Origin: Zanthoxylum bungeanum
Lineage: Eukaryota > Streptophyta > Magnoliopsida > Sapindales > Rutaceae
Reading direction: 5' to 3'
Assembly (NCBI GenBank): GCA_019454045.1
Contig: SKCR01033471.1
Coordinates: 186,001 to 250,000 of the forward strand
Length of the DNA: 64,000 nt
A program made the translations under genes and the position numbers. The notes under the pieces were generated by a model, which did no database searches, was not told where the DNA came from, and saw nothing but the letters and a program-made list of their open reading frames with translations. Shown piece by piece: positions 45,901 through 58,438 of this stretch (the stretch's first letter is position 1; the number at the start of each line of letters is the position of its first letter).

Positions 45901-48270
45901 AGATCTAAGAATAGATCTATGAAGATCCTTCAATTTCATTATCATACTTTAAGGATCTAATCCTTACTTCTGATTAAGAAATTAAGGAGTCATTATGGCA
46001 AGCATAATGGATTAAGCATTAAAGTTATCATCACATGAATCTTCCAAAGATCATGCTCTACTATTTGCTTAACTCCGGTTTAGGCCTAAGATGTTATTCT
46101 AATCAAATAAAGTAACTTCTTAGTTTCAGGACTATCCTGAATTTTATTCCCAATTTGAAAATTAAAGTCGTTTGAACACATTTTCCCTAGGATAATGTTT
46201 TAACATTAATCTTTCATTTAATCTTGATTCTAATAGTCCAACTATTTAATCAACGATTTCAGGTACAATTTAATGTAATGATTACTATAGTCTAACTATA
46301 TAACTTATTACAATTTTATTAGTTAAAATCAAATATATATTGATTACTATAATCCAATTATATAATCATTATACATGATTAGTAAAATCCAAATATATTG
46401 ATTACTATAATCCAATTATATAATCAAATATAAATGAGAGGTAAAATTCAAATATATTGATTACTATAATCCAATTATATAATCAACTATAAATGAAGTA
46501 GTTTGAATACAGTCCAACTGTTTAATTAAAACAACAATAAATATTAGTCCAACTAATATATAATTTATTTGACGAATGATATTTGATTGAGCGCGTATGG
46601 CAAGTAACTAAGCGAATATTGCAAATCTAATACTTGCCTCCCACTATTTTTCGGCGAGCCTCTAACCCTCTGTGGAGTACTCGGGAAACCTAGTTTCCTA
46701 GTGGGCTAGGATCCCGTTAAATAACACACAATCTTGACTTTGGCCAACAAATTGTATGATACTTAACTAGGTAGATCTCTAAGATCAATTGGATCCCATC
46801 CAATTCCTAGATCCAGTAGGTGGACATCCAAGTCCGAAACATATATCTTATATATGCCAATATATCAAATATATTACCTAACTTTTTCCTCTGAATCAAC
46901 TAAGCCTTGGCTTTGGCACAACAAACTTAATGATCCCAGTTAAGCGGAACCCATTGACATGGAAAGCTTCGTAATCAATGTCGATGGACAAGAAGTGATC
47001 TTGACTTTGGCCAACAAATCACAACTTGGACAAGACACCGATATGGAACAAAACTCTCATGATTCAAACACATCCGCAATTGACAAAGGTCTTGATTTTG
47101 GCCAACAAACCAATGCCAACTTTGGATCTTGAGTAAGAATCACTCAACGGAAGGAAAAACGCTTAATATGTTGTGAGGGTTTTTCGCGTGCAAATTGGCA
47201 ACCAATTTATTATCTTTATTAAGGTCTCATCATCATACACCATTAAACATGCATTCTAAATACATAATAAAGCGCGTATAAATAAATAAATTAATAATGA
47301 TATACGGATGGATATGTCACAAATTATTCCTAGAAAAAATCACTCCATTTCCTCTCCCTGGCTAGAACTATTCTAACTTCTACCCAATTACAAAATACAA
47401 TAAAGAAACCTCATTTACATTGAGGGGAATATGTGAGAAGAGAAATACAATGAGAAATGAGATAAAAGGCTGGACACGTAGGTCCAATTTAATAAATTCT
47501 AAACTTATTACAACAATTTCCAAAACTGCCTTTGCCCTTCTAATATCCATCTGATATACATTATTCATAGAACACATTCATGTATTCATACAAATCATGT
47601 TATTCATACAAATCATGTTATTCAATCAATCTAATCCAATTAATTAATCTTTGAATTAATGACCATCCAATGTTCAAACAACGATTTGATTTACATGAGT
47701 CAAACTCGTTTAAGAATAAATACTCAAAGTAAGTATTCTTGAATTATATTGAACTACAACTTTAAATCCAATTTATTTGTATTCAATACTAATTCCAAAT
47801 TTAATTCCAAATTAAATATTTACACTTACTTATAAGCCTTAAAGACTTGGATTCCAAATCCAATCTTAATGGGTCTCAAAGGCCCAATAACATTCAATGT
47901 CATTTTAATTAAAGTCCAATGGCTTTTAATTGATTCTTAAGACATGGGCTTTGGCCATAATGGATCAAACCCAAAATGCCAAGGCCCAATAGGAATCACC
48001 ATATTGCCAACAAATCAATTTAGGCCCATTAAGCCCAATTAAATTCTTTAAAGGGCCAAGTGATGTATTTGGACTTTATGGAATTGGTTTTGGGCCCAAT
48101 TGGATCCAATCCAAAAGTCCAAAACCAAACTTAGTCAAAACAAGCCCATTAAGCCCAAATACACACTTTTAGCCCATTACTTAATTAAAGGCTTATTAAC
48201 ATAATTATAATATTCTAAATATCACAATTATTTTAATTAAAGTGTATTAGCCATGATTAATTAATTAATT
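45901..48270 (-). other. gag/leader region of decayed Copia
   Basis: AT-rich sequence with no open gag. It holds four irregularly spaced copies of a CTTGACTTTGGCCAACAA-like motif and many GGCCCAAT-type short repeats near 47940-48180. The inner end of the right LTR and the primer site seem deleted around 48270. Confidence 0.5.
46733..47108 (+). repeat. dispersed repeats of CTTGACTTTGGCCAACAA
   Basis: Near-exact copies at 46733, 47000 and 47091, plus a variant at 46913. Spacing is irregular (about 90-180 bases). Confidence 0.8.
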
Positions 48271-50236
48271 AAAGTGAATTACTTACATTGAATGGATTTG
48301 AGGTTTTAAAATTTTGAGAAGAAGATCCAAGATCCAAGATGCTTCCTTTGTTGATTCCAAGCTTTGAGTTGAAGATCTCCAAGATCCTTCCTTTGTTGAT
48401 TCCAAGCTTTTGAAGTTGTTTCCCTATCACCTTAGTTGATTCCATGAAGTGCTAGCTAACTTGATTTTGCCACAAAATCAAAGAGAGGAAGTGCTCAAGT
48501 TCACGCCCATGGAGGAGAGTATTAGGGTTTCCAATTGTTTCAAGTGTTAGAAGTGTGATGCATGCACAAGTGAAGAGAGAGAGAAGAGTTTTAGGTAAAA
48601 CCAATTTACCATTTTACCTAAACAAGGTAGTTGGGTAAATGGTTTCACCAAAACCATTCCAAGGTAGTTGGATGGTGGGTGGCTTGGCATAAATGCCAAC
48701 TACCCTCCCAACTACCACATGTGAAGTGGGCCCCACATTTGAATTCAAAATTCAAATGTCTCTATGAACATTTGCCGCGGCTCGGTTCTGTTTAATCCGA
48801 TTAAACGAACTATCGTCGCTAAATAAATAAATCTAATTTAATTAAATAACGATGCCTCGCAAATATATTACGAATGTCGTTTATGAATTAATTCTAAATT
48901 AATTCGTTCGTTCGTTCGTATTAAAGTCCGACTTAATTCTGTAATGAAATTCAATTCATATTAATATATCCAATATATTAATTTTAGCCCATACGAATAA
49001 ATTAAATAGAAAAATCAAATTTAAATATTAAATTTATTTTACCGATTAATTCCTAATTAATCCCGTTCTCTCTCTTCCGAACACATTTAATCCCAGATTA
49101 AATAATACCTCAATTAATCCCAGATTAATTTTCTCTCTCTTAATTAATCCCAGATTAATTATCTCTCTTAATTAGTCCCAGATTAATTCTAATTAAATCA
49201 ACTGTCATCGGTGAATCTTTGGGAAGCGACCCAAGAGATCCCTGGATATGTTGGCAGTAAATACGGTCATCGGATTATCCGAATACGTGCGTACCTCGTA
49301 CCACGTGTTTACCGATTTACAAGACATGGTTGGCTTCTAGCAAAGCACCGTGCCTACCCAATTCTCCAGAAATATTCTTACTGGAATATATAATCTATGT
49401 CAGGCGTAGTATACGTAGTATTGCGTATTGCGATCCAGTATCGGATGTCACGTGCTAGGCCTGAGGCTGGAACTGTGTCTGCCCCGTACGAAGCACATGT
49501 CGGATGTCTGGTAACTAGTCTCTATTATCGGATATACATGACCTAGTCATAATATCCCGATGACTGCAGTACTTAAGAGCACTAGTACAGTATCCTACGT
49601 GACATCATCTCCACTATGACTGGAGTGATACTTCCGTCTTGACATCACACCCAATACACTACGATTCTCAATATACCCAGCAGAGGCGTACACAGAACCG
49701 GTTAAAGCCCTGGACGACCAAAACTAAAGCACACCGATTGTCGCAATTATTAGCGATGCAAGTCTCAGATTAAGACCAAATACACCTACCCTGATTTCGG
49801 ACTTCCATAGACACATAGTCATACCACCAATGGAATTCCGAGGGGTCTATCCTGAGCGAAGCTATTTTCCGTACCATCGGTAAAACACAACCTCCTATTA
49901 CACTTGCATGAGTATCTTATACCCAAATATATGAGAACTATGCCGTTATGATCTCACATAACACGCACAAGTGTAATACTAGTCTATTCCGCATTATCGA
50001 TGTCCAGTCTCGATAATACTACGACTAGAGATATTTAATGATTAATCATTCGTGGACTGATACTGTCTCATATCATCTCAATCCAGGAACTAATCATATG
50101 GACCTCCTATCATTTATTCATCTAGGTGATCTAATCACAAATGATAAGAGTGCAATCTCTTTGTCACATAGTTAATTTGTACAACAACACCATGATCTGT
50201 ACAAATAGTGACGCTATGGGTCATAATTGTCCAACA
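48271..50236 (-). repeat. 5' LTR, inner end truncated
   Basis: Homologous to 40746-42708 with few differences. It lacks the first 72 or so bases of the left copy, including the TGTTGG end. Confidence 0.88.
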
Positions 50237-50567
50237 GTTAAACCATTGGAACTCTAATTCCAATATACGACATGTGTTAATCTTCTAAGTTATAGGAATT
50301 CGACCGTATGTCAAAACCAACGACTAGGAATAAATATATATATATATATATTCTTATCCCAATGTCGGACCACCTAATGTCCAGTATTATTACATGACTA
50401 TTCTAAGATCGATGTCATTCTTAGCATATTTATACATCAATCTAATATGCATAATAACAATAATATTAATAAGGTTTGAAATGAAAATGTAGTTATTTTA
50501 TTAAAAAAATAATAATATAATGTACTATACATTATTCGGATTGGCGCTCTAAGCACCAACTCCAACA

Positions 50568-50945
50568 ACTGTGTCATGGCAGTCAAGATTGTAGAGGTGT
50601 ATTGCATTATCCACAACAGAAGCTGAGTATATTGCAGCAGCGGAAGTGGGAAAGGAAATGTTGTGGTTAAATCATTTTCTCCAAGAATTAAGGATCAAAC
50701 AGACAGAATACAAGATACATTGTGTCAGTCAAAGTGCTCTAGACTTGAGCAAGAATTTAATATATCATTCCCGGACGAAGCACATTGATATTCGCTATCA
50801 TTATATACGCGAGGTGATGGATCAACAACTTCTGAGACTAGTGAAGATCCATACGGATGAGAATCAAGCTGACATGTTAACAAACGTAGTTACTCGGGAC
50901 AAGGTAGAGCTGTGCAGAGATATGGCCGGGATAGCTGTCAGATGA
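50568..50945 (+). pseudogene. Copia RNase H C-terminal fragment
   Basis: The frame at 50646-50945, extendable upstream to about 50570, reads CIALSTTEAEYIAAAEVGKE, then VSQSALDLSKN, SRTKHIDIRYHYIRE and MAGIAVR. The usual CDSQSA aspartate is replaced by Val, so the copy is probably inactive. Its 5' continuation is cut by the LTR ending at 50567, and I do not find the missing part to the left. Confidence 0.85.
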
Positions 50946-50978
50946 CAATCATTTCGAATGCAGCTGGAGGGGGAGAAT

Positions 50979-51330
50979 TGAAGGATCCAACTACATTCAT
51001 CACCATCATTACAAGCCTCCAAACAACTTTAGGTGGAGATGGAAAAATGGTGCAACAACTTTTGACAATGATGCAAGCTTCCAAACAAACTTTAGGTGGA
51101 TCACTATTCATGTGTTGAAATTTTGAGCCTAAATTTTGCTATAAATACAGAGCTCATTTGTGAGCTTTAGGCATCCCAAAATATTAAAGCTTCAAGTGAA
51201 GAAAGCTTAGAGAGTGTAGAGAGAGTGAGGTTTTTTGTAGTGTTCAGACACTTGTAAAGATTATGTTCTTGTAGTAATAGAATTCGTTTTTTCCTCATAA
51301 ACACTCTTCAGTGATCAGAGAATTACATCA
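50979..51330 (+). mobile_element. 3' LTR of plus-strand Copia fragment
   Basis: It follows the polypurine tract GGAGGGGGAGAAT (50966-50978), begins TGAAGGATCC and probably ends at ATTACATCA (51330). A TATA box TATAAATA is at 51140-51147. A CTTTAGGTGGA-containing unit is repeated at about 51028 and 51090. Confidence 0.7.
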
Positions 51331-53515
51331 ACTTTCCTCTCCCAGGTTTTCTCTTTTCTTTCATATGTGTTTTCAGTTTGCTTTTGTTTAAAACCACCGG
51401 GGAAAATCTTTTCTTCATTATTTTCTTTCACCACCTTCATTCCTTTTTCTCCCTCTGTACCAAGCCCTTAGTTTTCTCTTTTTTACTCTTCTTCAGTCTT
51501 TTGTTCCTATCCTTTGAACTTTTGATTTCCATGTCGTGGTTGCTAATCCCACCGACTTTGATCGGCGTGGCTGTAAATATATTTTCCTATTGGTACATGG
51601 GATTTTTGAACAACAAATAGATGAAGTATGGAATTTCACCGGGTGATCTCCGGTTGTATTTTCTAATAGTTTAGTTTTGTTGTTGGATTGGTCTTATATT
51701 TTACTTTTGTGTATAGTGTTATTTTCTTATGGTTCTAAAGTTGAGATTCCTTAATTCATATCGATAGGTTGAAAAACCTGATCAGCTTTGTAATACATTT
51801 AGAGACACAAATGGATTTAAGTGTTGATTTGATCTTCGATCGGTTAAGGAAATTTCATATTACCCATAATTTATACATCATATTTGAATTTGAATAGACT
51901 TAAATCTTAGGTTTATTTTCCTAAGTTTATTATGGAACTTATTTGATCGTGTATTATATCCTTATAACATTTTTACTTGAATTTCACATTTCAATATATA
52001 TATATATCACATAGCATGTTGCATCCAATAAATTATCATTTGATGCTATGTATAGAAAGCTCGTATTAAGAGAACTTTTGGGCTTTATTCAAGCCATTGA
52101 AAATACGTCCATTCCATTGAGACAACTTTGCGATCTAAATAAACCCAGATAGTTTTTACTTGAGACATTGGATGGAACAGAATAATATAAACAAATCTAT
52201 AATTTGATGCGTTATGATCCATTTGTCTCATATTAATTAAGTATGAGATTATCTAATAATTTATATAAGCGATTTTTAAGAATGAGTAAAGCCCCATGAA
52301 TTTCAAATAATAACAGAATCAATATCATATCTCTTAATTGCAATCGTGCGGCATAGAGGATGATGCCAGTATTGCAGTATTCAGCGATGACTAATTGAAC
52401 TAGTGTAAAATCTAGACGTGTCGGGACTGTGGAGCGTAGTGGAATGTTATGGCTCATTTGTCCCACATTGACTAAATATGGGATGAACTAATAATTTATA
52501 AGTCCATGAACTCCTTCTCCTTACCGGTCGATTTTTTATTATGAGTTATACGTAAAAGTGTAATAAAATCATCTTCATTATGATTACCTTGCATTAAGTG
52601 CCACCTGAAACTGCCTTAAAAACCCATCATCCACCAAAGTTCAAGGAATTGAACAAGAAACTCAACATCAGTTCACCTTTAATATGAACAAATTATTCTA
52701 TTTTACCAAGTTATTTAGTGCCATTAACCACTAAATGATCACATGATTGAAAGATACTCATGCAATTTCCAATTTCATTGATCCTTTTTTATTGAACTAC
52801 TTTATTCTGGGCCTTCCCCTCAATAAATTTACATTTCAATAAAGCAAAGATGAAGAAGTAAATGAAAGCCATAATTGTTGTCAAGAACCCCTTTTTAGCT
52901 CCCAGTGATGTGTTTGATGAGTGCACAAATTATATAAAAACTTTCTTTTGAAGCCATCATAGCCCCATTTTCTTTTGTATATTTTTTCCCCTTTGGTAGG
53001 AAACATCAATTATTACACCTCAAATATTAATGGATTCTCTTGCTCTTGCTCTACAGCCATACAATTTGTTTGCATATGTTGGTTTGTGCCCATCTTTGTA
53101 CATAGTAAAGTTATTAATGCACAGTTGTTGGCCAATACTGCATTTTTTTCAAGACAATTTTAAAATCATCATTATCTTGTGGTGCCATTTTTCCAAATAA
53201 CTTTTTTGTTTGCCTACCAACCATATCTTTTTTGGATCTCTTGATTTTACATTGTTATATGTTATAATTGTCACTGTTCATTATACTTCTCAAATTTTAT
53301 GTAACAATACAATAAATCATAAATATATTAAAAATCACCCATACTAACTAAGTTGAGAGAAAATTTTATGTAGGAACGGTCTTTATAGGACTATTCAATT
53401 TATAAATAATACGTGTTTTAATTATTTTTCTTTCTCTATTTTAATTGATCATTCTCAAAATAATTGACGGTCCTATAAAAACTATTTTATCCAAATCTTG
53501 GCAGAATACAACTAC
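51331..53515. other. intergenic AT-rich DNA with one direct repeat
   Basis: No gene is supported. Two related copies of about 57 bases (CATTTGTC.CA.ATT...TAATAATTTATA) lie at about 52209-52268 and 52447-52503. The first part, to about 51460, is pyrimidine-rich. Confidence 0.5.
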
Positions 53516-53527
53516 TCGCCAATGCTA

Positions 53528-53779
53528 AGTTTTTTTTTTTTTTTTTTTTTTTGATAATCGGGGTATCCTGGCCAGCTTACGCGTACATCGACTAATCCCC
53601 GGGACCTGTGCCCCGTGCCCTCAGAAGTTTCCCAACACAGATCAGGGTAAGTCGCTGGCTTTTCACACCATGGGGTACGACCCCAAGGAAATGCATCTAG
53701 TGGGATTCGAACCTTGAACCTGAGAGGGAGCAAACCACTCAAGCCCAAAATTTTTACTACTGAGGCAATCCCTTGGGGT
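53528..53779 (-). mobile_element. SINE (252 bp), second family
   Basis: On the minus strand the head carries the B-box-like GGTTCGAATCCC and the tail is poly(A) (plus-strand T run at 53530-53552). The 12-bp target duplication TCGCCAATGCTA flanks it at 53516-53527 and 53780-53791. The body differs from the SINEs at 23147 and 54069. Confidence 0.9.
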
Positions 53780-54068
53780 TCGCCAATGCTATGTTGCTGA
53801 CAGATAATTTCATATCTGTTGACCACCTATCCCCGAGAAAGAGTCTGATGGAACAACTAAACAAAAACTTCTTTGAGATTTGACTGGTCCTGTACTTGTG
53901 GATGTAGAGTATAATTAAATCTAAAAAATTGAGTGTACAGTGAAAATAGATCTTGGATTGCAAATTTAGAGGACCAGTACTCATAATCTCATATTTTTAC
54001 AGGCCAAAATTTTAAAAGAGTTTGTCAAATTTTTTTTAAAAAAATTTAAAAAAAATTCACAAGTGTTA

Positions 54069-54250
54069 TTATGGTAGTGGGTTACGTGACTTGATGGTGT
54101 AGAGTTCAAGATCTCACGTTGAGGTCATGTGTTCGAATTTATGGAGTTCGTTTCTTGTAAGAGTCTGGGATAGTCATAGATTCTATCTGCTCCGCTTAAA
54201 TCCGAAATGAGTGGTTTGACGGTGGGGTTTCCAACGATTCAAAAAAGAAA
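54069..54250 (+). mobile_element. SINE, same family as 23147-23286
   Basis: It shares GTGACTTG.TG.TGTA, the B-box region GTTCGAAT and TTTCTTGTAAGAGTCTGGGA with the GH5-inserted SINE, and keeps a 3' portion (GTTTGACGGTGGGG) missing from that copy. It ends in an A-rich tail. Target duplication unclear. Confidence 0.75.
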
Positions 54251-55071
54251 AAGTTGGTGTTGAAATGTATAAGCATACCTCAATTTAAAAATTAATTTGA
54301 GAATTGAAGATTGTATTATATTTTATGTTTAGATAGAAAAAATGAATGAACCCTATGATATTTGGTAAAATTAAACGAAATCTTCGGTAGAGTGTTTGGC
54401 TATGAATATATTTGATATTATTTAGAGAATTTTCACATATAAAGATATGTAATGCCAAATTAATAAATTCAAAAAATATTTAATCTTTAAATATTTATTA
54501 ATTTAGTTTACACTAATCAAATTAATAAATAAAAAAACTCATACATATGGTTTCGTTGAATATTAGAGGATTTCGCTCAATTTCCGTAGTTATAATTTTA
54601 TATTAATACCTGACATGTAAAACTTGTAAAATATAGCAAAATGTTACTACTGACATTGGTTTATTATTTGTAATTTATCCTGCTAGTTGGTTGGATTAAT
54701 AAGATTGAAGTAACTAAAAATTAAAATCTTACTTGCACTGGGTTGATTTATTATTTGTAATTTATCAATGTAACTTTACATAAATTTATAATTTATATAT
54801 TTCACTCCACCCTAAATTAAATATATCCTCTTAAATATAAACTCATTATATTTTGTTTCTACGACAAGAATTAAGCGAATCAGCTATCTAAAAGTTAAAA
54901 CAATTATGTTCATAAAGATAATTAAGTACTTTAGTAATGAGATTAGTGACGGGAGATGATAAAGAAATTACAAAAGTTAAAATCATATAAAAATGGAAAA
55001 TTTCTTGACAAACCCCCCTTTGTCCCCCTACAAATGACATATTTATCCTTCTCCCCAAAATCTTATATATA

Positions 55072-55125
<54 letters not shown>

Positions 55126-56390
55126 ATATATATATATATATGTATTAATCTACAAATGATATACTTATTTTATTTTATTAATTAAATATTTTTATTTTAT
55201 AAATTAATATTTTTATATTTGTTAAATTTATTTTTTTTGCTCTTTATATATCTATTCTTTTTTATCTGTTTAATAAATATTACAAATTTTCTATTTATTG
55301 TTATTTATTTTATGTTCATTTATTCATTTTTTTATTCATTTTTAATTTATTTAAAACTATTTATATATAATATATATTTTTTAAAAATTTATTTAACACT
55401 ACTTATTTACCCCATTTATTCTCTCTCTTCAATTTTTTTCCCATAATACATTAATACCACATTATCTCTTCCCTTTTAATTAAAATACTTTTCTTTTTTA
55501 TTTTTCCCCTTCATTATTTTTTAATACTTTTCTTTTTTATTTTTCCCCTTAATTATTTTTTCCCCTCACCAACTGAAATGCGTTAATTTCCCCTTAATTT
55601 TTTTCTTATTTTACTTTTAATTTTATTTTTTATTTTTTATTTTACTTTATGATTTAATTCTTTTATTTTTTTAATCTTAAATATTTTTTATATTTATATT
55701 TTTTTATAAATTATTTATTTAATAAATCTTATATATTTTTTATGCATGTTTTTTATTTATTTTGAAAGTAGATAAATTTATTTTTGCTTTTATTAAAAGT
55801 CGTGTTAATTTTGATTTTCTTTTGTTTTATTAAAAGTAATGCTGATTCCGATTATGATTTTATTTTTGTTTTATTAAAATTTATTTGTTTTATTTACTTT
55901 CTTAAAGCAATGTGTATATCTCTTTTCCAAAAAAAAAAAGCATTGTGTATATCTACTTTTACTTTATTAAAAGTTATTTGTTTATACTTCTTATATAAAG
56001 AGATAGTTTGTAAGTTTGAAGGTAAGATCATTTAGAATATCATTTGAGCTTCTCTCTTCTCCTCTTCTTTTTCCCTTTCAACCTATCATTTTCTCCTCTT
56101 CTTTTTATAATAGAACATTATGAATGACTACAATTTGGATTCATTTTCATATAGTTGGTCATGGAAGAATGATGTTCTAAGTGGGAATAGCATCTCCAAC
56201 AATAGTTGAGATTATACAACTGAATTTACTATAAACTATGTTAGTTATTATTGTTGTCTTATGCATATTCGTTATTTATTTTGAAAGTAGGGAAATTATG
56301 CATATTTGTTATTTATACATCTTCATTTTCTTTTTTATATAGATTTTTGAAAGTAATATGATAAAATGGGCAAAAAGAGTTAGTCTAGAA
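54251..56390. other. very AT-rich intergenic DNA
   Basis: No gene or convincing regulatory site. 55150-55950 is extreme T-rich low-complexity sequence with chance frames of Phe/Leu/Ile/Tyr. Confidence 0.6.
55055..55142. repeat. (TA)n microsatellite
   Basis: About 88 bases of nearly pure TA dinucleotides with regularly spaced AATAT interruptions, self-complementary throughout. Confidence 0.95.
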
Positions 56391-56394
56391 AATA

Positions 56395-56810
56395 GTATTA
56401 TGGTAGTGATAAAAAATTCTGTCAATTTAAAAGGCGGCAAGCTATTAAAGTACCATCTTATGTGTGAAAGATGAGGAAAGTACAAACCACCACGATATCT
56501 TGTTGATGGTCAATCCATAATAAGATACTGGGACTAAAAAATATGAATGCCCATCAAGTAGCAGAATATACTGATGGCCATGAGTACCCGTCTAGGCTAA
56601 AACCAATAGAGAAATAATTTGTGCTCGACATGGCCAACAGCACCGCACCTCATGAAATTCTTAATATTTTGAAGGAAAAAGACCCGTCAAATACTACGGG
56701 AATCAAAAGCATTTACAATACCATTTTCACCAACAAAGAAGTTAAACGGGATGATCTAACTTCTATTCAAATAATTAATATATTACAAAAGGTAATGGAA
56801 AGCAATTAAT
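56395..56810 (+). pseudogene. MULE/FAR1-type transposase fragment
   Basis: Degraded N-terminal part of a plant Mutator-like transposase. After broken sequence it reads HQVAEYTDGHEYPSRLKPIEK (stop), then MANSTAPHEILNILKEKDPS and IKSIYNTIFTNKEV. This matches the pattern of the helical region between the FAR1 zinc domain and the transposase core (HNH..A....GH.Y..RL...E, PR.IL..LK..DP.N.T.IK.IYN). No catalytic domain or terminal inverted repeats are seen. Confidence 0.7.
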
Positions 56811-58430
56811 TAATTTATATTATAATAAAGGTGAAAGGTGAAAAATGACAAGATAGATGGAGTTACCACATGGAAATTTTAATAAGAGGAATGATAGGTG
56901 GACAAAAATGGATAATTTTTTTTTATTTTTGTGTATTTATAAATTATAACGTAATGATTTGACTTTATTTTTTTTTTAAATATTATTATTAAATATACAA
57001 AAAGAAAAAACTTAGTCATTTATTTGCCCTCACTTTGTTTATGATAATTATTTGTTTATGATGGCATCAGTGGGACCAATAAGCTGGTGACAACACATAG
57101 CTTCATTGGTTGTTTAGGTTACTAAAATTGTTTATTTGATTTTGATTTTGCATTTTTATATGTTGGGCTCTTCATCAGAAGGAAACTATGGGTCTTGGCC
57201 CCATTTGGGCTCAATAATTGACACAATAAGTGTACAATAATAATTGATGAATGAAAAAATAAATAAACTTAAATAAACTGGAAGATCCAATAATTATAAT
57301 AAAATTATAACAAGATCCTTAATTTGTAATAGATCATTAATCCTTGAGAAATGATCATAATGCTATCTAATGTAATATTATTAACAAAAGCAACATTTTT
57401 TTTTATAAAGTAATATTATTTTCAGTATTCGAATCTGTAATCAAACATATAATAAATTAAATATTGATCATTGCGCTAAACATGAACTTCAATTAAACAC
57501 TTATGATGTTCTTTTTTATTTATTTTTTATTTTTTATTTTTTTAAATGTATGGATATATATTTTTATAGCTTTATCGACGTCAATTATCACTTGTAAAAG
57601 AAACGAATTATTTCATCTTATAGTGCCTGAAAAGAGGTCCCTAACTCATCATTATTTATTGCTGAGATCAGTTCTGTCTATTCTGCAAATCATTCCCATC
57701 TGAAATGTTTATGCCACGACCCATAAATAATTCAATAAATAGCTGAATTAATTGAAATCCAATATGAGATCTAGAGAGACTGTTACCGCTATTCATACAT
57801 TTTTTATTTTAATATTACACAAAGTGTAATATTAAAGTTGAAGTTCAGTCTAAAAATTCGAAACCAAATAAACTCTCATATTCACGAAAATACTCAAACC
57901 GTCGACTTAAGGATGAGGTAAAAAATATTGAAATTCATGGGCATATCTCATGAAAAAAGCTAGTTTTTATGCTTAATTACGCTCGTGAATTTTATTATGG
58001 TATTAAAATTAATCTTATATACGAGTGGATCAAGCATTATTTATTCACATGATACAGACTAAATAAAAAATTAGTATGCATGTATTGAGGAAAATTGATA
58101 TTTCGCATCGTCTGACAATTGATATTTGACTTAAGAATATAAGATATAAACAACCCTAAACTCTTAAGTTAGATGTTCAGTTGAGTTAGGTTCGTAAATT
58201 TCAATAGAATATCAGAGTTTATTTATCAATAAAATTGAATTAAACTTGAAATTTTAAAGATCAAACATGAAAAAAAAATTGTATTCTCCATGTGTGAACA
58301 TGGACTCGTATAGGGTCATGGGGTTGTATCTTAGAGTCGGAATGAGTCAAATTTTCGTATCCGTTGATTGAAAAAATCGAATACAAATATTAACATTTTA
58401 GTATCATATCTAGACTGCTAATAGTCCCAA
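56811..58430. other. AT-rich intergenic DNA
   Basis: No gene, LTR or SINE recognised. Confidence 0.5.
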
Positions 58431-58438
58431 ACATAAAG

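Larger units (their letters stand above)
40674..50236 (-). mobile_element. complete but decayed Ty1/Copia, 9.6 kb
   Basis: Left LTR 40674-42708 starts TGTTGG. The right LTR ends CCAACA at 50236. The target duplication GTTAA is at 40669-40673 and 50237-50241. The LTRs differ by roughly 2-3 percent by eye, so insertion is moderately recent. Even so the internal region holds almost no open frames, which suggests the copied parent was already defective. Confidence 0.9.
37569..50567 (-). mobile_element. 5' LTR of minus-strand Copia, carrying two nested insertions
   Basis: Edges are TGTTGAGGC at 37569 and CTCCAACA ending at 50567. Without the solo LTR (38926-39849) and the Copia (40674-50236), the LTR is about 2.5 kb. 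Both inserts carry matching target duplications that rejoin continuous LTR sequence. On the right it interrupts a plus-strand Copia RNase H reading frame. Its sequence does not obviously match 32159-34257. Confidence 0.65.

Noticed and set aside
51378..51620. 80-codon frame with a hydrophobic stretch (MSWLLIPPTLIGVAVNIFSY)
   Set aside because: It lies in pyrimidine-rich sequence that favours Phe/Leu/Ser codons, with no recognised family; an exon 1 cannot be excluded but is unsupported.
52330..52450. Weak resemblance to 5S rRNA-like sequence (Cassandra TRIM)
   Set aside because: Only short stretches could be matched by eye and no A/C-box order was clear.
55055..55142. Long self-complementary TA stretch as a cruciform or origin
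   Set aside because: Ordinary AT microsatellite expansion explains it.
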